Shown: piece by piece, positions 1 to 6,598 of the stretch
Position numbering within the stretch: the stretch's first letter is position 1
How the letters are laid out: each line of letters opens with the position of its first letter
Source of the DNA: an uncultured Flammeovirgaceae bacterium
GTDB taxonomy: Bacteria > Bacteroidota > Bacteroidia > Cytophagales > Cyclobacteriaceae
DNA: 10,377 bases
NCBI GenBank assembly: GCA_946886805.1
Contig: CAMPJM010000107.1
Span: forward strand, 1 to 10,377
Reading direction: 5' to 3'
Made by a program: the position numbers and the translations under genes
Notes under the pieces: model-generated
The model's database searches: none
What the model saw: the letters and a program-made list of their open reading frames with translations, nothing else
Told to the model about the DNA's origin: nothing

Positions 1-300
1 CCTTTGGAGCAACAGGAAAAAGTTTCTGTTTGGGAAATGGTAAGAATGATAGCTACGGCAAGAATAATGATGCCAAAAGCAATGGTAAGATTATCTGCTG
101 GCAGGGTAAGGATGTCTGTAGAAGAACAGGCCTTATGTTTTATGGCAGGAGCTAATTCTATTTTTGCTGGCGATAAGCTGCTCACAACACCAAATCCTGA
201 AAATGATGCTGATAAGAAGATGTTTCAAACCTTAAATTTGAGACCAAGAGCAGCATTTAAGGGAGAAGCATCTGTAAAATTCGAACAAATACCTTTGTAG
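1..300 (+). CDS. bioB: Biotin synthase, C-terminal fragment (5' end outside window)
   Basis: This is the last 99 codons of a radical-SAM biotin synthase, which inserts sulfur into dethiobiotin in the final step of biotin synthesis in the cytoplasm. The frame is open from the first base (cct, Pro), so the gene runs in from the left. The TTG at base 4 is an internal Leu codon, not a start. The BioB signature is plain: VRLSAGR, whose Arg corresponds to the cluster-ligating Arg260 region of the E. coli enzyme, then the [24 protein letters not shown] stretch at bases 130-204, typical of the C-terminal part of the barrel. The radical-SAM CxxxCxxC motif lies outside the window. The stop is TAG at 298-300. 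No other biotin gene is visible. The identification is secure; only completeness is unknown. Confidence 0.95.
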   Translation, partial: PLEQQEKVSVWEMVRMIATARIMMPKAMVRLSAGRVRMSVEEQALCFMAGANSIFAGDKLLTTPNPENDADKKMFQTLNLRPRAAFKGEASVKFEQIPL

Positions 301-325
301 TATCTTTTCGCTAAGATTCGCATAT

Positions 326-335
326 TTTGGCCAAA
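326..335. repeat. 10-base perfect palindrome after bioB
   Basis: TTTGGCCAAA reads the same on both strands, 25 bases after the bioB stop. It could be a weak transcription-end or binding site, or chance. Apart from this and the two entries that follow, bases 301-550 hold no gene I can support. Confidence 0.3.
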
Positions 336-404
336 GTTTCAAAGAAGTACGAAGAGCTAAAAACGAAACCTGTCCTAGAGAAGATCGTGGGTACTACGCA
401 ATTT

Positions 405-460
405 AAAGTGCAGTTTTTGCGCTCTTTGCGTTTTTAAAACTCAATTTATCTTTGCGTGGA
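405..460. repeat. TTTGCG-rich interspersed-type repeat
   Basis: TTTGCG occurs three times in close order (416-421, 425-430, 451-456), the first two within ttttgcgctctttgcg. Stretches of this kind (ctttgcgctctttgcg) are, from memory, scattered through the intergenic regions of many Bacteroidota genomes. The sequence does not code and lies between two convergent genes. Its role is unknown. Confidence 0.4.
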
Positions 461-467
461 GCCTTTG

Positions 468-485
468 CCCCGAAGCATGTCGGGG
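468..485. terminator. GC-rich stem-loop between convergent genes (possible bidirectional terminator)
   Basis: CCCCGA (468-473) pairs perfectly with TCGGGG (480-485) around the 6-base loop AGCATG. It sits between the ends of bioB and the reductase gene, where a shared terminator would be expected. No strong T-run follows on either side, so it may instead be a small repetitive hairpin of the kind common in Bacteroidota spacers. Confidence 0.35.
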
Positions 486-550
486 GCTTGTCCGGTTCGG
501 TATAAGGGAATATTTTTCTCACATGGGCCAGCCAATATTTAGCTTCTATT

Positions 551-1075
551 TTAAAATTTTAGAAGCTGATCTGCTTGTTTATCTAACAGCCCTAGATATA
601 AATCATTTACAAGAGCACTCTCGTCCATATGTTTCTCTATTCTGGATAATTTCGGTTTTAAAGGCATCACATGCATGCCTAAATAATTGAGGATATCGGT
701 AAAGTGGCTTAGGGCGAGGCTTGCTCCTTGCAATCCTGAGGAAATGCCCACAAGCGCACCCTTCTTTCCTTCAAAACTGCTGGGATACCGTAAGCCGTCG
801 ATAAAGGCTTTTAAAACCCCTGGAAACGAATTATTGTATTCAGGAATAATAAAAACAAATCGTTCCGTAGCGTCTATTATTTCCTGAAAAGCATTAAAAT
901 CATTGTTAAGGCCTGAGTTTTCGTATAAAGCGGAATAAATAAAATCAGGAGGAAGTGTTCCCAAATCCAGGATTCTGCTTTCCTCACCTTTTTTCTTAAG
1001 AATATCCTGATAATAGAGGGCTATTTGCGATGAAACTGAATCTATGCGGTTTGTTCCCGAAATAATGGTGATCAT
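551..1075 (-). CDS. NADPH-dependent FMN reductase family protein
   Basis: A 174-residue flavodoxin-fold oxidoreductase of the NADPH-dependent FMN reductase family (SsuE/ArsH/chromate- and quinone-reductase-like). These bind FMN and use NAD(P)H to reduce flavin, quinones, azo dyes or metal ions in the cytoplasm. An early beta strand leads to the phosphate-binding loop SGTNRIDSVSSQ (residues 6-17). The family motif PEYNNSFPGVLKAFIDGL is at 78-95, followed by a KKGALVGISSG strand-turn at 104-114. Length is normal for the family and there is no signal peptide. The ATG (1073-1075 on the complement) gives a full family N-terminus. It lies 278 bases downstream of the araC-type gene on the same strand, too far to assume co-transcription. 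The exact substrate cannot be told. Confidence 0.88.
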   Translation of the reverse strand: MITIISGTNRIDSVSSQIALYYQDILKKKGEESRILDLGTLPPDFIYSALYENSGLNNDFNAFQEIIDATERFVFIIPEYNNSFPGVLKAFIDGLRYPSSFEGKKGALVGISSGLQGASLALSHFTDILNYLGMHVMPLKPKLSRIEKHMDESALVNDLYLGLLDKQADQLLKF

Positions 1076-1106
1076 GCTTTAATAGAAAATTGATTCAAAA
1101 CGATTT

Positions 1107-1132
1107 ATAGCGAATTTCCATCTTTTCGTTAT
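1107..1132. promoter_or_regulatory. Imperfect inverted repeat upstream of the reductase gene (possible operator)
   Basis: ATAGCGAA (1107-1114) and TTCGTTAT (1125-1132) form a 7-of-8 inverted repeat with a 10-base gap, starting 32 bases before the reductase start codon, where a repressor site could lie. Nothing else in the 278-base AT-rich spacer 1076-1353 stood out, and no clear TAnnTTTG promoter was found there. This is a weak call that could be chance. Confidence 0.22.
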
Positions 1133-1353
1133 AAAACCAAACTAAATAATTATAATTGATTTGATGTTTTAACGCCACCAATTTGAAATCGTCTTTTTCT
1201 GTTGACTATATTTAACTTTTCACTTATTCGCATGATTTAGGAAGTAGCAAAAAACATTGACATTAAATTATAAAAGAATATAGACATATCTTTCACCTCT
1301 ATCTGTTTAATTCCCCCTCCAAACACTTGGTTGTTAAAATTTCCGAATAAATA

Positions 1354-2256
1354 TTAATTACCTGAATTCCGATATTCAACCGGCGAGACCCCTACATGTT
1401 GTTTGAACACCCGTGTAAAGTGTTGAGGATATTTGAATCCCAGCCCATAGGCGATTTCACTGACTGATTTCTTGGTATCAAATATCCTTTCCTTCGCAAC
1501 ATCTATCAACTTGAGTTGTATAAATTCGTGAGCTGATTTACCAGTCTCCTTTTTAATCAAATCGCCAAAATAGTTGGGTGAAAGGTTAAGTTCGCCTGCG
1601 CAGTAGGCAACAGATGGTAAGCCTTCAGTCTGTGGTTTATCAGAGGAAAAGAAACCATGGAGCAATGCTTCGAACCTTTCCAGGATTCCTTTGTGGATAT
1701 CGTCACGGGTAATGAACTGCCGATCATAAAACCGAACGCAATAATTCAGGAGCAGTTCAATATTGGAGGCCACCAGGGTTTTGCTATGTTTGTCAACAGC
1801 ATGCTCTAATTCATACGCTATTTTAGCAAAGCAATCCAATATAATTTTACGTTCCCGGTCAGACACGTGTAGTGCTTCATTCACATTATAGCTAAAGAAT
1901 GTATAGTCGTCGATATGAGGTCCCAAAGAGGTTCCTCGAATCAAGTCGGGATGGAAAACAACGCCGTGACCCATCGGTTGGTATAGTTCTTCGCTACTTG
2001 ACTCAACACCAATCATTTGTCCCGGAGCAATGAATACCAATGTGCCTTCCTGATAATCGTAAGTATTTTTTCCATATCGCAGATCGCCACAGTTTACATC
2101 CTTCAGCAAAACCAAATGGAAGCCAAAGTAACTACGCTTTAGCTTCCTTGGTGCGGCCTTTGAGAAGTCAATCACACTTACCAAGGGATGCAAGGTTTCG
2201 TGATTGTTGAATGTATTGTATTGGCTGACGGTATCGAACTTCAATGGCTCTTCCAT
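1354..2256 (-). CDS. AraC-family transcriptional regulator
   Basis: A 300-residue regulator with an N-terminal cupin-like sensing domain (about residues 25-130; YQEGTLVFIAPGQ at 68-80 is a typical AraC-binding barrel segment) and a C-terminal AraC/XylS DNA-binding domain (about 205-298). The first helix-turn-helix is around 215-236 (SVAYCAGELNLSPNYFGDLIK). The second is around 264-286 (SVSEIAYGLGFKYPQHFTRVF), followed by the family-ending GVSPVEYR. Length is standard and there is no signal peptide. It starts 292 bases from, and divergent to, the exported-protein cluster, the usual arrangement for an AraC activator and its target. The ligand is not evident. It could also act on the reductase gene downstream. 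Family assignment is secure; the target is inferred. Confidence 0.93.
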   Translation of the reverse strand: MEEPLKFDTVSQYNTFNNHETLHPLVSVIDFSKAAPRKLKRSYFGFHLVLLKDVNCGDLRYGKNTYDYQEGTLVFIAPGQMIGVESSSEELYQPMGHGVVFHPDLIRGTSLGPHIDDYTFFSYNVNEALHVSDRERKIILDCFAKIAYELEHAVDKHSKTLVASNIELLLNYCVRFYDRQFITRDDIHKGILERFEALLHGFFSSDKPQTEGLPSVAYCAGELNLSPNYFGDLIKKETGKSAHEFIQLKLIDVAKERIFDTKKSVSEIAYGLGFKYPQHFTRVFKQHVGVSPVEYRNSGN

Positions 2257-2281
2257 AAAAATAATGTTTTAAATTTTTACT

Positions 2282-2289
2282 CAAAGCTA
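2282..2289 (-). promoter_or_regulatory. Candidate Bacteroidota -7 box for the araC-type gene
   Basis: On the minus strand this reads TAGCTTTG, an exact match to the Bacteroidota -7 consensus TAnnTTTG, 25 bases before the regulator's start codon. I did not find a convincing TTG -33 box about 19 bases further upstream, so the call rests on the -7 box and its position. Confidence 0.35.
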
Positions 2290-2510
2290 AAGTTAAGGAG
2301 TTCTCCGCGTACATTATTCATAAAATCAACAAATCAGTGAATTTGGTAGTTAAACCAGTAATTTGTATAAGCCTCCCGTCAAGGAAAAGCATGATCTTTG
2401 AAATGTCATAAAATGGGAGAACAGCATCCATTAATGCCATTACAGACAAAGAGCATCAGGAAGAAAGAGCCTGAAAACTTCTGCAATCTATTGCCAAATC
2501 AATATTACTT

Positions 2511-2569
2511 AAATCAATAAATTATATAACCCTTAAATAACAACCGAAATGAGAACATCAATTATCGGA
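2511..2569 (+). repeat. Duplicated leader plus start region, copy 1
   Basis: The roughly 38 bases before the first NTF2-like start codon (aaatcaataaattatata, then cccttaaataacaa and so on) closely match the bases before the second (3203-3239). The first 21 coding bases are identical in both copies. The duplication therefore carried at least part of the 5' leader. The rest of the 292-base spacer 2257-2548 shows only weak inverted repeats (TCAGG/CCTGA at 2456-2474; CTCCC/GGGAG at 2373-2419). Confidence 0.7.
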
Positions 2570-2986
2570 CTATTATTAATCATCCTGACTGCGCAATGGT
2601 CCTATGCACAAAATTCTTCCGCCGAACAGGAAATCATCAATCTCTCCGAAAAGAAATGGCAATGGATGGCAGATAAAAATGTAGATGAGCTGGCAGATCT
2701 CTTCCATGAAAAGGCAGAGTTTGTCCACATGGGTGGGTCCTGGGGTACCGAGCAGGAACTCAATATCATTAAAAGCGGAGGAATTTGGTACAAGAAAGCA
2801 GATATTCATGAAGTGTCAGTGAATATTATTGACAATACTGCCATTCTTTTGAACAGAATTACGCTGTTGGCCGAGGTTGGTGGCAATGAGGTTAGCAATC
2901 CCTTTGAGGTTACAGAAGTGTATGTGAAAGAAAACGGCACCTGGAAATTGGGTTCACTCTCGTTCACCAAGCTGCTTAATCCATAG
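2549..2986 (+). CDS. Exported NTF2-like (SnoaL/DUF4440-type) protein, copy 1
   Basis: A 145-residue protein with an Sec signal peptide (MRTSIIG, a hydrophobic stretch, then SYA-QN at residues 18-22) and one NTF2-like alpha+beta domain. Features typical of the DUF4440/SnoaL group are an N-terminal helix with WQWMADKNVDELADLFHEKAEFVHM (37-61), a central IIKSGGIWYK helix, and a final strand pair ending YVKENGTWKLGSLSFTKL. Such domains form a cone-shaped pocket used either as a small enzyme (isomerase, dehydratase) or as a ligand-binding module, and catalytic residues cannot be assigned here. It is about 60% identical (counted by eye over 145 positions) to the next gene. It is the first gene of the divergent cluster, but 253 bases separate it from copy 2, so it may have its own transcript. 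Confidence 0.85.
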   Translation: MRTSIIGLLLIILTAQWSYAQNSSAEQEIINLSEKKWQWMADKNVDELADLFHEKAEFVHMGGSWGTEQELNIIKSGGIWYKKADIHEVSVNIIDNTAILLNRITLLAEVGGNEVSNPFEVTEVYVKENGTWKLGSLSFTKLLNP

Positions 2987-3046
2987 TATCAAATGAAAAG
3001 TACAAAAACAATAAATTAACCCGTTTTTTGAAATTAAAAAAAGTTG

Positions 3047-3156
3047 CTGTCATTCAGAAGGAAACCTGTTAAAAACTAGCAGTAGAGCATTGTTGAAGTA
3101 CTAATGCTAAATTAACCTCGCTGCCATTGTTCAACAAGTTCCTTACAGGATGACAA
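3047..3156. repeat. Imperfect long inverted repeat (MITE-like remnant) between the NTF2-like genes
   Basis: The left arm (3047-3070, ctgtcattcagaagga...) and right arm (3133-3156, aacaagttccttacagg...) are imperfect reverse complements over about 24 bases. Inside is a perfect 6-base pair, AGCATT (3086-3091) with AATGCT (3103-3108). From memory, the outer arms resemble the TGTCATCCTG...AAGGATCT type of repeat common in Bacteroidota spacers. A nested RNA hairpin would affect readthrough from copy 1 to copy 2. No coding sequence is present in 2987-3239. Confidence 0.5.
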
Positions 3157-3161
3157 AAGGA

Positions 3162-3174
3162 GGCTTTTGAAGCC
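3162..3174 (+). repeat. Short hairpin GGCTT-TTG-AAGCC
   Basis: A perfect 5-base stem with a 3-base loop, just right of the long inverted repeat and 65 bases before the second NTF2-like gene. No T-run follows. It may be an extension of the neighbouring repeat. Confidence 0.25.
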
Positions 3175-3202
3175 AATTCTCACAACAGGTTGTCAAATTA
3201 AA

Positions 3203-3260
3203 AAATCAAAATAATTATATAGCCTTAAATACAATCAAAATGAGAACATCAATTATCGGA
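3203..3260 (+). repeat. Duplicated leader plus start region, copy 2
   Basis: This matches 2511-2569 with a few substitutions and small indels, including the shared ttatata and cttaaata blocks and 21 identical bases from the start codon. A possible promoter overlaps it: TTG at 3190-3192 followed after 19 bases by TAATTATA (3212-3219), four of six matches to the Bacteroidota -7 box. That promoter is tentative. Confidence 0.6.
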
Positions 3261-3692
3261 ATATTTTTAATCTTTATGAGTGCGCAGTTGTCCTTCGCAC
3301 AAAGTTCTGCCACTGAACAGGAAATCAAGGAACTTTCTAAAACGAAGTGGCAATGGATGGCGGACAAGAACGTGGACGAACTTGCAGAGCTCTTTCACGA
3401 TGACTCAAGATTTGTCCATATGAGCGGAACCTGGGGCAAGGACAGGGAGCTGGAGATCATCAAAACCGGGAGCATTTGGTACAAACAAGCTGATGTTAAG
3501 GATGTTGTGGTAGAGCTTTTTGACGACACTGCCATCCTTTGGAACCGCATTACGTTGGTGGCTGTGGTCCGGGGCAATGAGGTGTCGAATGAATTTACCG
3601 TTACAGAAATCTATCAAAAACAAGGTAAGGATTGGAAACTGTTGGACTTGACATTTAGCAGTGTGCGAGACACCCATAGCATTGAACATTAG
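3240..3692 (+). CDS. Exported NTF2-like (SnoaL/DUF4440-type) protein, copy 2
   Basis: A 150-residue paralogue of the preceding exported NTF2-like protein, with the same signal peptide (SFA-QS junction at residues 18-22) and one NTF2-like domain. The most conserved blocks shared with copy 1 are KWQWMADKNVDELA (36-49), FVHM (58-61), IWYK, NRITL and GNEVSN. These probably mark the fold core and the pocket. Its C-terminus differs: it is five residues longer and ends SVRDTHSIEH. Only 20 bases separate it from the SMP-30-type gene, so it probably heads the main operon. The conserved pocket residues with a diverged tail suggest that both copies are functional but may bind different ligands. The enzymatic role is unknown. 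Confidence 0.85.
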   Translation: MRTSIIGIFLIFMSAQLSFAQSSATEQEIKELSKTKWQWMADKNVDELAELFHDDSRFVHMSGTWGKDRELEIIKTGSIWYKQADVKDVVVELFDDTAILWNRITLVAVVRGNEVSNEFTVTEIYQKQGKDWKLLDLTFSSVRDTHSIEH

Positions 3693-3712
3693 TAGGACTA
3701 AACAATAAAATT

Positions 3713-4759
3713 ATGAAAAAAAGAACTGAAAAGACCAATAGAATAAACCAAGCCACATTTGTTCTTACCATTGTGATGGTCGTGAGCCTCTTCGCTCTTC
3801 CTGTATTTGCGCAGGAGCAGGAAACAGGTTCGTATCCTGTCGGGACTCCTCTTGGAATAAAGACTGACAGTGGTTTTGAACCGATTTCCTCCAACGTAAA
3901 AGTCTATGGGGGCATCTACGGAGCGGAAAGTTGTTCGTATGACGCAGAGCGAGGTGTCATTGTGGTGCCAAACCGTGGTGCGCCGCAGAACGTCCAAACC
4001 AACGACGCCTGGGTTTCCTTCATCAACCACGACGGATCTGTACACACGCTACGATGGATTGGCATTCAAAACGCCGATGAAAGAAAAAACCTGTCACCTC
4101 CTCTTGTATTAAATGAGCCGTTTGGCAGCGATATCATGAATGGCATTTTATATGTCGCCGATCGTGATGGCGGTACCAGTAATGATGATCCAAGTGTCGC
4201 AGTCATTCGCCAGTTTGATATGAAGACTGGCGAGCCTGTGAAGGAAATCCGAATTGAAAATTCTCCATGGATCAATGACATCGAAGTGAAGGAAGATGGC
4301 ACTATTTACGCCACACAGACGGGTGATTTTTTTGGTGCAAATCCAAACCCTGATACCTGGAAGGTTTGGAAGGTTACACCAGATGGTGAGGCAACTGTTT
4401 TCGTCCAGGGCCCGCCACTCAATGCACCCAATGGTATTGCCTTCGATCCGGATGGAAATATTGTGGTAGCTAATTATGGAAACGCTGATGTACTGACATT
4501 TTCAGAAAGCGGGGAATTGTTGAAAACAGAAAAGGCTGCGCAAGCGGGAAGCGATGGTCTCGTGATTATGCCCGATGGCACAAAATATATATGCAGTGTA
4601 AAGCATGGAGGGGTTTCCCGTATTCGTCCGGGTAAGTCTGCCGAGCTAATTGCAACCAACATTCCGAGTGCAGCCTCGATGTGTTACGATGCCGGAGCAA
4701 ATCAGCTTGTGATCCCAATGAATGCAAACAACGGTCTCGCATTTATACCACTCGACTAA
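3713..4759 (+). CDS. Exported SMP-30/gluconolactonase-like beta-propeller protein
   Basis: A 348-residue protein with a long Sec signal peptide (KKRTEKTNR, a hydrophobic core, cleavage near VFA-QE at 33-34) and a beta-propeller of the SMP-30/gluconolactonase/LRE or NHL type. Blade-like repeats include INDIEVKEDGTIYATQTGDFF, PNGIAFDPDGNIVVANYGNADVLTF and SDGLVIMPDGTKYICSV. Each joins a D/N-G turn to a hydrophobic strand, and asparagines or aspartates in such positions bind the metal in SMP-30 enzymes. Known members hydrolyse sugar lactones, but others only bind ligands, and I cannot confirm the catalytic Glu/Asp/Asn set by eye. It sits 26 bases before a dehydrogenase gene of a type that could produce a lactone, which supports a lactonase role. 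The start ATG is placed directly before the basic n-region. Confidence 0.82.
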   Translation: MKKRTEKTNRINQATFVLTIVMVVSLFALPVFAQEQETGSYPVGTPLGIKTDSGFEPISSNVKVYGGIYGAESCSYDAERGVIVVPNRGAPQNVQTNDAWVSFINHDGSVHTLRWIGIQNADERKNLSPPLVLNEPFGSDIMNGILYVADRDGGTSNDDPSVAVIRQFDMKTGEPVKEIRIENSPWINDIEVKEDGTIYATQTGDFFGANPNPDTWKVWKVTPDGEATVFVQGPPLNAPNGIAFDPDGNIVVANYGNADVLTFSESGELLKTEKAAQAGSDGLVIMPDGTKYICSVKHGGVSRIRPGKSAELIATNIPSAASMCYDAGANQLVIPMNANNGLAFIPLD

Positions 4760-4785
4760 TCATTCATATCAAAAACATCAATATT

Positions 4786-6555
4786 ATGGGCATTAAAAAC
4801 ACCATCTTAAAAAAACACGATATGTATCCGTCCAATTCGCCTGCCATGCGCACGAGCCGCCTGCTCCCTGTTCTGTCCGTTCTTGCCGTGCTGCTAATTG
4901 CCGGATGCAACAATCAGACTCAAAAGGAGGAAGCGACCTCGAAGGTCGTGTGTGCTCCCGGCAATGGCGGCATTACCTTGCCAGAAGGATTTTGTGCAAC
5001 GCTTGTTGTTGATAGCCTTGGCCTCCGCGCTGATCATAGCGCACGTCACATCGCCGTGGCATCCAATGGCGACATTTACGTGAAGACGCGCAGCAATGAA
5101 GGTGGCATTGTCGCCCTGCGTGATACCACAGGCGATTTTAAGGCAGACATTATCAAATATTTCGGTGATATGAATGAGACGGGAGACGGCATTCTATGGG
5201 AGACGGGTATGGCTATTCACAACGGCTATCTCTGGGCCTCCAACACCACAGCCGTCTATCGTTGGCCTATGCCCGAAGGCGGGGCACTCGTCCCCGAAGG
5301 TGAGCCGGAGATCGTTGTCAGTGGTTTTCCGGAGCAGCAATCGCACGCATCCAAGGCATTTACCTTCGACGACAATGGCAACCTCTATGTGGTTGTGGGC
5401 GCCCCATCCAACGCATGTCAGGAACAGGAGCGCACAAAAGGGTCTCCGGGAATAGAACCCTGCACGCTATTGGAGGAACATGGCGGCATCTGGCGCTTCG
5501 ATGCGAACCAAACGGGGCAGACCTTCAGCGCAGACGCGCGCTATGCCACGGGGCTGCGCAATGTCGTCGGTCTCGACTGGAACATCGCCAATGATGCACT
5601 CTATGTAATGCAGCACGGGCGCGACCAGTTGCACACTCTCTGGCCGGACTTTTACACAGTCGAAGAGAGTGCCGAACTTCCCTCCGAAGCCATGTACAAG
5701 GTAAATGAAGGCGACCGGTTTAGTTGGCCCTACGGATACTACGATCATTCAAAAAATACGCTTATGCTTTCACCGGAATATGGTGGCAATGGAGAAATAC
5801 CAATTTCTGAAAGTAAGTATGCGGGTGCGTTTGAAGATCCGGTCACTGCTTTTCCCGGCCATTGGGCGCCCAACGATTTGCTCTTCTACACAGGTGAGCA
5901 GTTCCCTGAGCGGTATAGGGGCGGGGCTTTCATTGCCTTTATGGGTTCCTGGAACCGTGCGCCGCTGCCACAGAAGGGTTATAAGGTTGTCTTCGTGCCT
6001 TTCGAGAACGGACAGCCCTCCGGCGACTACGAGACCTTTGCTGATGGTTTCGCCGGGGTAAAGCCGATCCCTGACCGGGGCGCGGCTGAACACCGCCCGA
6101 TGGGTTTGGCCGTGGGACCGGACGGCGCGCTCTATATCTCCGATTATAAAAAGGGCCGCATCTGGCGCGTGGTATACACCGGAAAAACGGCACCGGTGGA
6201 TGGTACGACAAAGGCGATGCCCACAGACACGATTGCAGCACCTTCCGCCGGGGCGGAGACCGCTTCATCACTCACCGGAGCAGCACTTTTCAGCCAAATG
6301 GCCTGCGACACTTGCCATGCCGTTGATCCTGATGACCCTTCCTCTACCGGCCCGTCCCTGTATGATCTCTATGGAAGTGAGGTGACCCTGCAGAGTGGCC
6401 TAACGGTGGTGGCGGACGAAGCTTATCTCCGGGAGTCCATCCTGCAGGCGGGCGCAAAAATCGTAGCAGGCTATATGCCCGTCATGCCGAGCTACGAAGG
6501 CCAGCTCGTAGAAGAAGAGGTGAGCCTACTCGTCTCGTATATAAGGTCTTTATAA
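4786..6555 (+). CDS. Sorbosone/aldose dehydrogenase-type lipoprotein with C-terminal cytochrome c domain
   Basis: A protein of 589 residues from this ATG. The N-terminus has a lipobox, LLIAGC (Cys41), so it is probably an envelope lipoprotein. The main domain (about 60-460) is a beta-propeller of the L-sorbosone/PQQ glucose dehydrogenase family, with GLRNVVGLDWN, QHGRDQLHTLWPDFYT, FPGHWAPNDLLFYTG, GSWNRAPLPQKGYKVVFVPF and RPMGLAVGPDGALYISDY. The last 85 residues form a class I cytochrome c domain with CDTCH at 507-511 and YMPVMPSY near the end, where Met567 is the likely heme ligand. It should oxidise a sugar or related carbonyl/alcohol using PQQ and pass electrons to its heme. The frame is open back to a GTG at 4681 inside the preceding gene, which is rejected as start. 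ATG 4846 (MRTSRLLPVL...) gives the neatest lipoprotein signal and is a strong alternative to 4786; 4822 is also possible. The gene is much richer in GC than its neighbours. PQQ synthesis genes are not in the window. Confidence 0.85.
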   Translation: MGIKNTILKKHDMYPSNSPAMRTSRLLPVLSVLAVLLIAGCNNQTQKEEATSKVVCAPGNGGITLPEGFCATLVVDSLGLRADHSARHIAVASNGDIYVKTRSNEGGIVALRDTTGDFKADIIKYFGDMNETGDGILWETGMAIHNGYLWASNTTAVYRWPMPEGGALVPEGEPEIVVSGFPEQQSHASKAFTFDDNGNLYVVVGAPSNACQEQERTKGSPGIEPCTLLEEHGGIWRFDANQTGQTFSADARYATGLRNVVGLDWNIANDALYVMQHGRDQLHTLWPDFYTVEESAELPSEAMYKVNEGDRFSWPYGYYDHSKNTLMLSPEYGGNGEIPISESKYAGAFEDPVTAFPGHWAPNDLLFYTGEQFPERYRGGAFIAFMGSWNRAPLPQKGYKVVFVPFENGQPSGDYETFADGFAGVKPIPDRGAAEHRPMGLAVGPDGALYISDYKKGRIWRVVYTGKTAPVDGTTKAMPTDTIAAPSAGAETASSLTGAALFSQMACDTCHAVDPDDPSSTGPSLYDLYGSEVTLQSGLTVVADEAYLRESILQAGAKIVAGYMPVMPSYEGQLVEEEVSLLVSYIRSL

Positions 6556-6598
6556 TGAAGATGAGAAGTCAACTCGTTCATTAATAAGCTCAAAAATC

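Noticed and set aside
2393..2400. GATCTTTG as a promoter box for the first NTF2-like gene
   Set aside because: It is one base off TAnnTTTG, but there is no TTG at the right spacing upstream and it would leave a leader of about 140 bases. Not convincing.
2373..2419. CTCCC...GGGAG inverted repeat in the regulator-NTF2 spacer
   Set aside because: A 5-base stem with a 37-base loop is expected by chance, and nothing around it supports a riboswitch or operator.
3698..4045. 115-codon minus-strand frame opposite the SMP-30-type gene
   Set aside because: It overlaps a well-supported coding region and shows no recognisable domain.
4681..4785. GTG-initiated N-terminal extension of the dehydrogenase gene
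   Set aside because: It would overlap the SMP-30-type gene by 79 bases and place 35 polar, non-signal residues before the lipoprotein signal. The ATGs at 4786, 4822 or 4846 fit better.
5939..6271. 110-codon minus-strand open frame inside the dehydrogenase gene
   Set aside because: It is a frame shadow of GC-rich coding DNA: Arg/Pro-rich translation, no family features, and full overlap with a clear gene.
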